21,261 nt of DNA from a virus. This document shows, in pieces, positions 6,008-13,475 of the stretch. The DNA lies in IMG/VR virus record IMGVR_UViG_3300037468_000354, positions 1 to 21,261 of that record; one strand, written 5' to 3'. Under the pieces are notes generated by a model, which saw nothing but the letters and a program-made list of their open reading frames with translations, had not been told where the DNA came from and searched no databases. The translations under genes were made by a program, and so were the position numbers. Within the stretch, counting starts at the first letter, position 1, and every line of letters starts with the position of its first letter.

Positions 6008-6402
6008 TGAAACAGCAAATGAACCTCAGTGTTAAGCGTGGCTGTACTCTGGAATCAGGTAAAATTTTCTCTGTTAATGAAAGTGTTCCTTCAAATATTA
6101 CTTATGCACAATTAATGGCAGGTATTGAGGAAGGGACTTACACATTAAAGTCTTTGGCGGGTAAAATTTATGAAGGCCAAGTAAGAGAAAGACCTAATAC
6201 ACCTGTATTAGCCAATTTAGTCTTTGATACTACAGAAGATTTTTTAACATTTAGCATTCCTGCTGCAGTAACAGGCACTTGGCCTAATGATGCTACTACA
6301 GTTTTTTATGATGTATTTGAAACTGATACAAATACAGGCAAAGTGCGTGAGGTTGTGTATGGAAATATACAAATAAATGCTGCAATTACAAAAGAGGCTT
6401 AA
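6007..6402 (+). CDS. Beta-sandwich virion-associated protein, baseplate/tail type (131 aa)
   Basis: The ATG overlaps the preceding TAA stop by one base. The sequence is nearly all beta strand and resembles small phage virion proteins of the pattern 'NLxxKRG...GxxY...D.ETD..TGKVxxVxYGxI.I', also found at the N-terminus of BppU-type upper baseplate proteins. Recognisable segments are MNLSVKRGCTL (5-15), FDTTEDFLTFSIP and VFYDVFETDTNTGKVREVVY. Such proteins usually sit beside tail-fibre genes and help attach or anchor fibres. Here it immediately precedes the 1037-aa fibre, which fits. The name is tentative. Confidence 0.6.
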   Translation: MKQQMNLSVKRGCTLESGKIFSVNESVPSNITYAQLMAGIEEGTYTLKSLAGKIYEGQVRERPNTPVLANLVFDTTEDFLTFSIPAAVTGTWPNDATTVFYDVFETDTNTGKVREVVYGNIQINAAITKEA

Positions 6403-6404
6403 TA

Positions 6405-9400
6405 ATGACTGAGATTGTATTAGCAAATAATTCATTAAACATAGATTCAGATGTATCTACTAGTTTTGTAGTAGGTAATGCTGATTATGTTTTCGTTGAT
6501 AGTGAACATCACACGGGAAATTTATTATCTGCTAATGACATTCTCACAGTTGAACAGGCAACATCATTTAGTTTAGTAAATCATACATTTTTAACCTATC
6601 CCTATAGTGATACAGGTATTGAAGATGCTGATTACGATGGCAAAATGTATGTTCGTAAAAATGGTACTTGGTTAGTATTAGATAGAACGTCTTTTTCTAC
6701 GGAATTAGATACGTATTTATATGACCAAATAAATTTATTGTTGAATTTTCGAAACGTAGCGTTAGGAAACTCGCTTGACGTAGAAGCTCGGTTTGTAAGT
6801 ATACGTGACTTACGTGACATGGGGATTATTACCGGCCCTAAGTACATGGAGACTCCTCCGCAACCTGAATACTTCAGTGCTTCTCCTGGTTTAGCAGCTA
6901 TTCAATTATTATGGGAATCTGCACGTAACTATTACACCAATCATGGTAGTACTGAGATCTATCGCAATACAGTAGATGATAGATCCACTGCATTAAAGAT
7001 TTTGGATGTACCCAATACGTACAGTGCATTAGATAGAACTGCAGAATACGGGGTTACTTATTATTATTGGATACGTTTTGTAAGTTCCACTGGAATTACC
7101 GGGCCATTCAATGATGTAAGTGGTATTCCATCTGGTTTGCTGAATAATCCTGATAATGTACTTGAACTTTTATCTGGTGAGATAAGAGAAAGTCAATTAC
7201 ATGCTTCATTGTTGGCACCTATTCAGCTGATTTATAAGCCCGGTGGATTGGCAGATTCGCAAGCTAGCCTTCAAGCAGCCTTTGAACAATCTATTGAAGA
7301 TCGTTCAGCATTGTTTGCTGCCGAAGCTTTAGCAAGACAACAAGCATTGCTACAAGAAGCACAGGACAGAGGTACTGCAATAACTGATGCAGTCACAATC
7401 TTAGAATCAGCCGACGCAAGTTTAGCTTCCCAAATAACCACATTAACTGCAGCAAGTCAGTCTGTATTTGATAGTGCTAAAATGTGGCAATTTGATTTAG
7501 ACGCTGAAGGTTGGACTGACACAATAGGTATTCCTGCTGTATCGGCCAGTAGATTAATTCCTGCATTTAATTCAAATACTTTTATTACTAGTCCTTCATT
7601 TTTATTAGATGGCAGTGTGTTTAATGAAGTGAAGCTTAGAATTAAAAAAATAGGCAGTCCTGTTTGGTTAGGCAAATTAACGTACTTTACTAGTTTAGAT
7701 ACTGGTATTAATCCTGCACATACTTTGACAGTCGATGCTCCTGTATTTACTAGCGGAATTGCTATAGTTAAATGGCCCATGAAAAATAGTTTAGATTGGG
7801 AACTTTCAATTATAGAAAAATTGATTGTACAGTTGGCTTTAATAACTGATGCGAGCAATCATTTTGAATATGATTGGATTGGTATTGGTAGAGGAGTGCC
7901 GGGTGTATCTCTTGCCGCTATTGAACAAGAAGCAGCAACACGAGCAGAAGCAGATTTAGCTGAAGCTGTGTTAAGAAATACTTTGGCAGTACAATTAAGA
8001 GGAAATACTGAAGGTACCAATTTAGGTAGTGTTACTTCTGGTTTGATATTTGAAGAAAAAATTGCACGCGCGGAAGCAGATAGTGCATTGGCTGAATCAT
8101 TTATTCGGATTCAATCTGGATATCGTGCAGAAGCTGTAGACGGAGAGTTAGCAGATGCTTTGGAAGGGTGGACTTCTGCTGCTTCATTGACACAGGAAAT
8201 TAAAACCCGTGCCAATGAAACTACTGCAATTGCTGAACGTACTACTATTCTTGAAGCAGATACGACAGAAGCATTAGCAAGAATTACTGTTGCTGAATCT
8301 ACAATTGTAACCAATCAAAGTGCAGTTGCATCTTCTATTTCTACATTAACTGCCAATATAAATAACAATTCTTCTGCTATTTATAATGAACAAGTTGCTC
8401 GTGCTAATGCTGATACTGCAATTGCTTCACAGATAACGGAGCTTACTGTATCAGTTAATACTAATAACACTGAATTAACTAGTGCCATTCATAATGAAAC
8501 TACAACAAGAGTTGATGAAGTACAGGCTGTTGCTCGTCAGGTCTCTAATTTAAGTACAACAGTGGATGATAACACGGCATTTATTGACATAAATTCAAGG
8601 GCACTTGCTAACATAAAGGGCAACTTAGAAGCCATGTACACCATCAAAGTAGGGATTGCGTCTGATGGCAGGTATTATGGGGCAGGGATGGGTATTGGTA
8701 TTGAAAATACCCCTACAGGTTTACAGTCCCAGGTAATATTTGCGGCAGACAAATTTAGTATCATTCCTTCTGAAGGATTAGGTAATAATGGGATAGCCCC
8801 ATTCATAGTGGCTAATAATCAAACTATAATAAATAGCGCTGTAATAGGTGATGCTACAATTACCACAGCAAAAATTGCTGACGCCAACATTACAAATGCT
8901 AAAATTCAAGATGCTGCCATTAGTTCAGCTAAAATTGTGGATGCAGCTATAACTACAGCCAAGATTCAAGATGCAGCTATCAGTTCAGCTAAAATAGAAA
9001 ATGCTGCCATTACAAGTGCTAAGATTGCGGACGCAAGTATTAACTCAGCTAAAATAGAAAATGCAGCAATTACATCTGCCAAAATAGTGGATGCTGCTGT
9101 CGATACATTAAAAGTTGCAGGTGAAGCAATTACTGTCGTTAGATTTGGTCAAGGTACTTCAGGAAATATTCCAAATAATTCCACGGTAACCGTTTTAACA
9201 ATGCCTTCTATTTCATTACCTACTGGAATATCTGGGGTAGTAATAGATGCGACCTGTTCTGTAAGTACGTCTGGAAATAATTGCAACGTGTTTATAGAAG
9301 TCTATCGTAATGGTGTAATGATAGGCGAACGTCATGCAGGGGCTTTTAATGACATGTCTGTTTGTGTATCAGTTAGAATGTTTGATTCAAGTCCCGGCAC

Positions 9401-9518
9401 ATCTCCTATATATTCATTAAAGATGCGAGCAGGAGCCGGTGCATGGGCTGGTGGTGGTGTTGCTGGTAGTTACTATTGCGGCACTCCTACATTAACAATT
9501 GTTGGGGCTAAACGATGA
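6405..9518 (+). CDS. Large tail fibre / host-specificity protein with J-like C-terminal region (1037 aa)
   Basis: Starts at ATG 6405 after AGAGG. Domains in order: an N-terminal virion-anchoring part (1-145); a fibronectin type III-like domain (about 150-245, with AAIQLLWESA and GVTYYYWIRFVSS); alternating coiled-coil stretches rich in ARAEAD-type repeats (about 280-350 and 510-690); a beta-sandwich insert (about 355-500, FDLDAEGWTD); a segment like the DUF1983 region of lambda J-type central fibre proteins (about 720-800, YTIKVGIASDGRYYGAGMGI); nine decapeptide repeats (817-906); and a beta-rich tip (about 907-1037) ending VGAKR. It probably forms a trimeric fibre with receptor-binding tip. 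J-like C-termini are best known from long-tailed phages. The stop codon overlaps the next start (ATGA). Confidence 0.85.
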   Translation: MTEIVLANNSLNIDSDVSTSFVVGNADYVFVDSEHHTGNLLSANDILTVEQATSFSLVNHTFLTYPYSDTGIEDADYDGKMYVRKNGTWLVLDRTSFSTELDTYLYDQINLLLNFRNVALGNSLDVEARFVSIRDLRDMGIITGPKYMETPPQPEYFSASPGLAAIQLLWESARNYYTNHGSTEIYRNTVDDRSTALKILDVPNTYSALDRTAEYGVTYYYWIRFVSSTGITGPFNDVSGIPSGLLNNPDNVLELLSGEIRESQLHASLLAPIQLIYKPGGLADSQASLQAAFEQSIEDRSALFAAEALARQQALLQEAQDRGTAITDAVTILESADASLASQITTLTAASQSVFDSAKMWQFDLDAEGWTDTIGIPAVSASRLIPAFNSNTFITSPSFLLDGSVFNEVKLRIKKIGSPVWLGKLTYFTSLDTGINPAHTLTVDAPVFTSGIAIVKWPMKNSLDWELSIIEKLIVQLALITDASNHFEYDWIGIGRGVPGVSLAAIEQEAATRAEADLAEAVLRNTLAVQLRGNTEGTNLGSVTSGLIFEEKIARAEADSALAESFIRIQSGYRAEAVDGELADALEGWTSAASLTQEIKTRANETTAIAERTTILEADTTEALARITVAESTIVTNQSAVASSISTLTANINNNSSAIYNEQVARANADTAIASQITELTVSVNTNNTELTSAIHNETTTRVDEVQAVARQVSNLSTTVDDNTAFIDINSRALANIKGNLEAMYTIKVGIASDGRYYGAGMGIGIENTPTGLQSQVIFAADKFSIIPSEGLGNNGIAPFIVANNQTIINSAVIGDATITTAKIADANITNAKIQDAAISSAKIVDAAITTAKIQDAAISSAKIENAAITSAKIADASINSAKIENAAITSAKIVDAAVDTLKVAGEAITVVRFGQGTSGNIPNNSTVTVLTMPSISLPTGISGVVIDATCSVSTSGNNCNVFIEVYRNGVMIGERHAGAFNDMSVCVSVRMFDSSPGTSPIYSLKMRAGAGAWAGGGVAGSYYCGTPTLTIVGAKR
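8853..9122 (+). repeat. Nine tandem 30-nt / decapeptide repeats in the large fibre
   Basis: Each unit encodes a version of A-x-I-x-x-A-K-I-x-(D/N): ATITTAKIAD, ANITNAKIQD, AAISSAKIVD, AAITTAKIQD, AAISSAKIEN, AAITSAKIAD, ASINSAKIEN, AAITSAKIVD, then a degenerate AAVDTLKVAG. The period is exactly 10 residues, so unit number can change by recombination without a frameshift. Similar ITxAKI repeats occur in fibre stalks of other phages. Confidence 0.95.
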
Positions 9519-9691
9519 AATGTGTAGCGTATTCTCCAGAAACTGGAAATATAAAATATTTTTATGAGAGCAATGTTCCCATTGAAACAGCGCCTGAAGA
9601 TTTAGAATTGCTCGAAGTAGATGAGCAACATTTAGGAAGTATTGTAGATACCCATCAAGTGATTAATGGGCAATTAGTACTCAAACAGTAG
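9515..9691 (+). CDS. Small fibre-associated protein (58 aa)
   Basis: ATG 9515 overlaps the fibre stop as ATGA, and the frame runs 58 codons to TAG at 9689-9691, leaving only 8 nt before the next fibre gene. The product starts MKCVAYSPETGNIKYFYESN and ends QVINGQLVLKQ. This is the style of short proteins that accompany tail-fibre genes: a strand reading 'YxPxTGxI' at the start and a terminal 'V..G.LV'. The neighbouring 142-aa gene at 12008 has a comparable N-terminal half. A chaperone or minor fibre subunit role is inferred from position only. Confidence 0.75.
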   Translation: MKCVAYSPETGNIKYFYESNVPIETAPEDLELLEVDEQHLGSIVDTHQVINGQLVLKQ

Positions 9692-9699
9692 AGGTATTT

Positions 9700-10950
9700 A
9701 TGGCTTGGTATTCGATAGGAACTGTTTCATTGACTAACAATAGCAATGTTGTTACTGGTCTTGGTACAGCCTTTGTAGCAAATGCCCGTGGTGGTGATGC
9801 ATTTCTAGGCCCGGATGGTAATTGGTATGAAATAATTAATATTGCCAGTGATACAGTAATGAGCATCTCTCCCAATTATTTGGGAACTACAGGAAGTGCA
9901 TTAACGTATAAAATTGTTCCTATCCAGGGCTATGTAAAATCTAGTGCTGATCTATTGCGTACAGTTACAAACGATATTAGCAGTCGTTTGGATGTTATTG
10001 AAGGATTGGATGCTACCGAGCTTTCTTACTTGAATGGGGTTACTGCTAATATTCAAGTACAGCTTGATAGTAAATTTACAGGTAATCCAAGTTATTTATC
10101 AGATAGGGCAAATCATACCGGTACCCAATCGATAGCTACAATTTCAGGATTGCAGATTGCATTAGATAATAAACAGCCGATATCTACAGTGCTTACAAAT
10201 ACAACTGCAAGTTTTACTACGGCTGCTGAAAGTAAGTTATCAGGAATTGCTTCAGGTGCTACTGCAAACCAAGCAGACTCTTATCTGCTGCAGAGAAGTA
10301 ATCACATAGGCACTCAGAATATTAATACCATTTCTGGGTTGCAGACAGCATTGGACGGTAAGCAGCCTATCAGCACAGTGCTTACCGGTACCACTGCTTC
10401 ATTCACTACCTCGCTGGAAACTAAATTAAACGGTATAGCGGCCGGCGCTACAGTAAATGCTGCAGATAGTGCATTAAGAGATAGGGCTACACATACAGGC
10501 ACTCAAGCCATGGGTACCATTATCGGATTGGCTGCAGAGTTTGCTACTAAACAGCCATTGTTAGTCAGTGGGTTTAATATTGCTACAATCAATGGTCAAT
10601 CTATTCTCAACGGTACTGATATTCAGATATCTGGGGATATTGTTTTAAATGGTATTCAAACATTAAATGGTAAATCGGGTGCTACTGTTAATTTGGTTCC
10701 TGCTGATATTGGGGCTGCTACTGCATCTCAAGGAGCATTGGCAGATTCAGCCATTCAGAACAGTACTATGGTATCTTACGTAAGTACTCAATTAACCCCA
10801 TACGCTTCTACAAATTACGTTAATTCGCAGATTGCTACTCGTGCTACTTCTGCTCAAGGTGTATTAGCAGACTCTGCTTTACAGCCAGGTGCAATAGAAA
10901 ATAACGCGTATGTAAAACGTATTCGTACATTAGCTTTAGCTGCTATTTAA
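9700..10950 (+). CDS. Tail fibre protein with 63-residue tandem repeats (416 aa)
   Basis: Starts at ATG 9700 after AGAGG. The N-terminal module (1-85; MAWYSIGTVSLTNNSNVVTG, GTAFVANARGGDAFLGPDG, IQGYVKSSADLL) is a widespread phage fibre attachment domain. Residues 132-194 and 195-257 are two copies of a 63-aa repeat beginning near NHTGTQ/NHIGTQ and containing GLQxALDxKQPISTVLT and KLxGIAxGAT. A partial third copy starts at 258 (ATHTGTQ). This repeat is common in trimeric fibre shafts. The C-terminal 130 residues are low-complexity beta/helix with no recognisable enzyme domain or lectin fold, and no chaperone cleavage site was identified. It likely forms a shaft that carries or pairs with the glycine-rich adhesin encoded next. 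Confidence 0.85.
   Translation: MAWYSIGTVSLTNNSNVVTGLGTAFVANARGGDAFLGPDGNWYEIINIASDTVMSISPNYLGTTGSALTYKIVPIQGYVKSSADLLRTVTNDISSRLDVIEGLDATELSYLNGVTANIQVQLDSKFTGNPSYLSDRANHTGTQSIATISGLQIALDNKQPISTVLTNTTASFTTAAESKLSGIASGATANQADSYLLQRSNHIGTQNINTISGLQTALDGKQPISTVLTGTTASFTTSLETKLNGIAAGATVNAADSALRDRATHTGTQAMGTIIGLAAEFATKQPLLVSGFNIATINGQSILNGTDIQISGDIVLNGIQTLNGKSGATVNLVPADIGAATASQGALADSAIQNSTMVSYVSTQLTPYASTNYVNSQIATRATSAQGVLADSALQPGAIENNAYVKRIRTLALAAI
10093..10470 (+). repeat. Two tandem 189-nt repeats (63 aa each) in the second fibre, plus a partial third
   Basis: Units are 10093-10281 and 10282-10470, with a truncated copy continuing from 10471 to about 10569. Conserved protein anchors in each unit are HTGTQ or HIGTQ, KQPISTVLT, TTASFTT and GATxNxADS. 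The DNA has drifted at synonymous positions, so the duplication is not recent. Confidence 0.9.
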
Positions 10951-10959
10951 GGAATCATT

Positions 10960-12006
10960 ATGCCAATTGCACTTACTAATTTAACTGCAGAAATACAAAC
11001 CAGGTGTAACGCATTAACAGCTTTTTCTACTGTTAATGCTGTAATCGATTGTGCTGTTGCAGCAAAAAAACTTGAAATGGCTGGCGGCAGTATCAATAGG
11101 ACAGTTTTAGATGCTGAGCTTCAACGTGTTATTACTGCGGCTGGTAACGGTAGTTTGATTGAAGATTTAATTGCTTTAGCTGCAAGTGTCGAACAGCGGG
11201 CTACCAACGGTAAAACTCGCAAGACGCGCGCTTTCACCACGTCGGATGTTTGGACTAAGCCATTAGACGTAGATTCAGTTGAAATTTTGCTTGTAGGCGG
11301 TGGTGGAGGCGGGGGTGGGATATCCACACAGGGGACGTCTTACTCCGGCACAATCATGTGCTCAGGTTCTGGTGGTGGTGGGCAAGTAATTAAACAAGAC
11401 TTAGATATTAGTTCTATTACAGCAGGCACTGCTGTACCTATTATTATAGGATCTGCAGGTATTGCTGGAGGATCTGCAGGTACCCCCGGAGGTCACGGAG
11501 GATCGTCCTCTTTTGGCAGTTTACTAACTGCTCTTGGCGGTGGCGGTGGTGATGGATATCCAACAGCCAACGCTACTAGCATTACAGGCATCTTCAGTTA
11601 TGGCGGAGGTTCGGGGTGGGCACCTTCTAACCCTATATCTGGATTATCAGGTTTAGGCGGCGGAGCTGGAGGCCCGCCAACATTGGCAAGTATCAATACT
11701 TCAAATGGCCAATCATACGTGCATCAAGCGGCTGGGGTGCAGGCTGGTTCTACCGCATTTTTTTGGTATGGTATATCAACTATTGCTTGGGCAAAAGCTG
11801 CCCCTGGCATGTTTGGATATGGTGCTGGCGGGGGTATTAAAAACTCTTTCCGTGTTGCCGCTGAATCCTATGCAGGGGGATTCAATGGCGTGGCACAACC
11901 AAATAGGGGAGGCGGTGGCGCTGGACTTCTCCAAGATGTGAGCAATGGAAATTTTCCAGGCTGTGCCGGGGGTTCTGGGTTCTGTTTATTAACATGGTGG
12001 GAATAG
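10960..12006 (+). CDS. Glycine-rich tail adhesin (348 aa)
   Basis: Starts at ATG 10960 after AAGGA. Residues 1-85 are helical (an attachment or trimerisation part with AVIDCAVAAKKLEM). From about residue 90 the sequence enters a glycine-rich domain: AFTTSDVWTKP, then VEILLVGGGGGGGG (108-120), and repeated GGGGG, GGGSG, GGAGG, GAGGG and RGGGGAG blocks, closing with SGFCLLTWWE. The opening 'F...WT.P...V.V.LVGGGGGGG' and the closing strand match glycine-rich phage adhesin domains. In T-even-like gp38-type tip proteins, stacked polyglycine helices display variable receptor-binding loops. The non-Gly loops between glycine blocks here would be the candidate receptor-binding segments. The following gene is chaperone-like, as expected for an adhesin. 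Confidence 0.8.
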   Translation: MPIALTNLTAEIQTRCNALTAFSTVNAVIDCAVAAKKLEMAGGSINRTVLDAELQRVITAAGNGSLIEDLIALAASVEQRATNGKTRKTRAFTTSDVWTKPLDVDSVEILLVGGGGGGGGISTQGTSYSGTIMCSGSGGGGQVIKQDLDISSITAGTAVPIIIGSAGIAGGSAGTPGGHGGSSSFGSLLTALGGGGGDGYPTANATSITGIFSYGGGSGWAPSNPISGLSGLGGGAGGPPTLASINTSNGQSYVHQAAGVQAGSTAFFWYGISTIAWAKAAPGMFGYGAGGGIKNSFRVAAESYAGGFNGVAQPNRGGGGAGLLQDVSNGNFPGCAGGSGFCLLTWWE

Positions 12007-12007
12007 T

Positions 12008-12436
12008 ATGAGAGTAGCTCTTGTAACTTCTAATATTGTAGTAAATGTCATAGATTCTTTAACAATCCCTTTAGATAGTTTCGGCTACGATTTCGCAGTG
12101 GCACATGATACTGCAAGTATTGGGGATGTTTATATTAACGGTGAATTTATAAAACCTGGGGAAGGGATTAGGTTAGTCGATGTTACCGCAGCCCCTGTAT
12201 CAATGCCTGAAATATCTGCATTTCAAGCAAAAGCTGCTTTAGCTCAGGCAGGGTTATTGGATGATATTGAAACTTACATGACTACTGAAGCTGACGTATT
12301 GACTAAATTACGTTGGCAAGAGGCTCCAACATTTCGTAGGAATAACACTGCTTTAATGCAAATAGCTGCAGATATTGGAATTACTGAAGAACAGTTAGAC
12401 CAATTGTTTGAGATAGGTAAACAAATAACCTTGTAG
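12008..12436 (+). CDS. Tail fibre assembly / chaperone-like protein (142 aa)
   Basis: ATG 12008 is 1 nt past the adhesin stop, with GGTGGGA upstream inside that gene. The N-terminal half is beta-rich (VALVTSNIVVNVIDS, GDVYINGEFIKP) and like small fibre-associated proteins. The C-terminal half is a helical module (ISAFQAKAALAQAGLLDDIE, LRWQEAPTFRRNN, LMQIAADIGITEEQLDQLF) found at the end of many phage tail-fibre assembly and tail-assembly proteins. The 'W..A.TF.R....L..IA..IG.T..QLD.LF' pattern is characteristic. It probably assists folding or attachment of the adjacent adhesin. I cannot tell whether it stays in the virion. Confidence 0.7.
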   Translation: MRVALVTSNIVVNVIDSLTIPLDSFGYDFAVAHDTASIGDVYINGEFIKPGEGIRLVDVTAAPVSMPEISAFQAKAALAQAGLLDDIETYMTTEADVLTKLRWQEAPTFRRNNTALMQIAADIGITEEQLDQLFEIGKQITL

Positions 12437-12441
12437 TAAAA

Positions 12442-12459
12442 GTACCGGTTTTTAGGTAC
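12442..12459 (+). repeat. Small inverted repeat between fibre and lysis genes
   Basis: GTACC (12442-12446) and GGTAC (12455-12459) flank an 8-nt loop containing TTTTT, just after the chaperone-like gene. The stem is short and no U-run follows, so it is at most an attenuator or mRNA-processing site before the lysis cassette. Confidence 0.3.
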
Positions 12460-12499
12460 AGTAGTCAGGTTCTTTTCATCAATCCAAAGGAGTTTTGTT

Positions 12500-12574
12500 A
12501 TGGCCAGTAAATCCCGTCCAACTGAACCAAAGAAAAGTACGGCCCCTGCTAAACCAAAGGCAGTTAAAAAATGA
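12500..12574 (+). CDS. Lysine/proline-rich 24-aa peptide, coupled to the next gene
   Basis: ATG 12500 has an excellent ribosome site (AAAGGAG, 7 nt upstream) and the frame ends at TGA 12572-12574, sharing ATGA with the next ATG (12571). The peptide begins MASKSRPTEPKKST and ends KPKAVKK: eight lysines, one arginine and a single acidic residue in 24 residues. It is strongly basic and predicted disordered. No family is recognised. The strong ribosome site and stop-start overlap argue that it is translated, if only to drive coupled translation of the membrane protein downstream. Nucleic-acid or membrane-surface binding is speculation from charge. Confidence 0.6.
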   Translation: MASKSRPTEPKKSTAPAKPKAVKK

Positions 12575-12990
12575 TCCTACGAGTGCTGACTGCAGTACTA
12601 TTTTTAGTAGTATGTTACTTCTTCCCTAGTAGCATAGATTCGGATTATACGAATTTAGCTAAACTAAGGGAGAATACTTACTTCAGCTCAGCACTCGTAG
12701 TAGCTGTTTTATTTTTTGTTAGAGGATGGACAGCTATTTTCATTTGCATCATTGAGGGGATGTTAATTACTTGTAATTTTTACTTAGCATTTAATTGGCA
12801 GATAAGGGACATGTTATTTATAGGGCATAATTATTCTTCGATACAAGCAATCGCGTTTTATACAGAACTGTCTATAATAGCCTTACGGTTAATTATAGGA
12901 CTACGCAAAATTGGAGCAGAACTTGACAGTTATTATCATAGGCTTGCTTCTATCACTGGTAGTACTAGCAACCGCGAGCGCCATAAATGA
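12571..12990 (+). CDS. Multi-span membrane protein of the lysis cassette (139 aa)
   Basis: Start ATG 12571 overlaps the previous stop (ATGA) and its own stop overlaps the next start (ATGA). Hydrophobic segments lie at about residues 2-19, 38-50, 53-75 and 92-111, giving three to four membrane spans. The C-terminal tail (LRKIGAELDS... NRERHK) is basic. There is no signal-peptidase site and no enzyme motif. Position at the head of the holin-endolysin-spanin genes suggests a role in lysis timing (a holin or antiholin) or superinfection exclusion, but the sequence alone does not decide. Confidence 0.7.
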   Translation: MILRVLTAVLFLVVCYFFPSSIDSDYTNLAKLRENTYFSSALVVAVLFFVRGWTAIFICIIEGMLITCNFYLAFNWQIRDMLFIGHNYSSIQAIAFYTELSIIALRLIIGLRKIGAELDSYYHRLASITGSTSNRERHK

Positions 12991-13271
12991 GAAATTTTTT
13001 CGAAAGCGCGGTAAGCGTAAAGTTTGCTCTATCGACCGCAATGGGGACAATGGCTAGTGGATTTGCCTATTTTATTGGTCTAATTCCTGATGACATAGGC
13101 AAGTTTGCTTCTTTGCTTGGAGCATTACTTACTGTTGTGATGCTTGGTTATTGGAGAGCACAAACACGTAAAGCAAATACTGAGTCTATTAATGTTGCTA
13201 TGCAAACTCAGAAAGCTGCTTTAGAAATAGAAATATTGGAAGAACAGCTTAGAAAATTACGAGGTGAGTAA
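12987..13271 (+). CDS. Holin-like membrane protein (94 aa)
   Basis: ATG 12987 overlaps the preceding stop as ATGA. There is no good ribosome site, so it probably depends on coupled translation. Two hydrophobic spans are visible: about 11-33 (KFALSTAMGTMASGFAYFIG) and 37-56 (IGKFASLLGALLTVVMLGYW). A charged, coiled-coil tail follows (57-94), with EIEILEEQLRKLRGE at the end. Size, two spans and a polar C-terminus fit a class II holin, and the endolysin gene is two genes downstream. Which of this and the 67-aa neighbour is the pore former is not decidable from sequence; one may be an antiholin. Confidence 0.65.
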   Translation: MRNFFESAVSVKFALSTAMGTMASGFAYFIGLIPDDIGKFASLLGALLTVVMLGYWRAQTRKANTESINVAMQTQKAALEIEILEEQLRKLRGE

Positions 13272-13475
13272 TTGAGAGATCATATTGAAGATTTAGGTGG
13301 GCGTAGATTTTTACTGTCGTTTGCTAGTCTTTGGGTATGTTCTGCATTACTTATGGGTAGTTACATAAGTGACTCTATTTACCGGGATATTGTAATTGCA
13401 ACAGTTGCTGCATACATTACTGGTAACACTATTCAAAGAGTGGCCACGTCTAAAGTAGACAAGGTGACAGAATGA
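13272..13475 (+). CDS. Second holin-like two-span protein, TTG start (67 aa)
   Basis: A TTG at 13272 directly follows the previous TAA. GAGGTGA lies 5-6 nt upstream, a strong ribosome site for a rare start codon. There is no ATG until residue 28 (inside the first span), so TTG is the only start giving an intact protein. Two spans: about 12-32 (RFLLSFASLWVCSALLMGSY) and 38-58 (DIVIATVAAYITGNTIQRV). The second span with its 'AAYITGNTIQ' ending is familiar from short phage holin-like proteins encoded before endolysins. The stop overlaps the endolysin start (ATGA). Confidence 0.7.
   Translation: MRDHIEDLGGRRFLLSFASLWVCSALLMGSYISDSIYRDIVIATVAAYITGNTIQRVATSKVDKVTE

Noticed and set aside
7457-7858. 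Minus-strand frame of 133 codons
   Set aside because: It is a shadow of the large fibre gene, whose plus-strand frame continues through with a coherent domain layout; no ribosome site was seen.
8853-9122. Possible CRISPR-like array because of the 30-nt periodicity
   Set aside because: The repeats are contiguous, in frame, without unique spacers, and encode a protein repeat; no cas genes are present.
11705-11941. Plus-strand frame of 78 codons inside the adhesin gene
   Set aside because: It is out of frame with a long glycine-rich domain that is clearly real and lacks a ribosome site; unlike the embedded spanin it has no recognisable signal or motif.
9700-12006. A diversity-generating retroelement target in the fibre or adhesin genes
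   Set aside because: No reverse transcriptase, template repeat or C-type lectin-like variable end is visible in this window.
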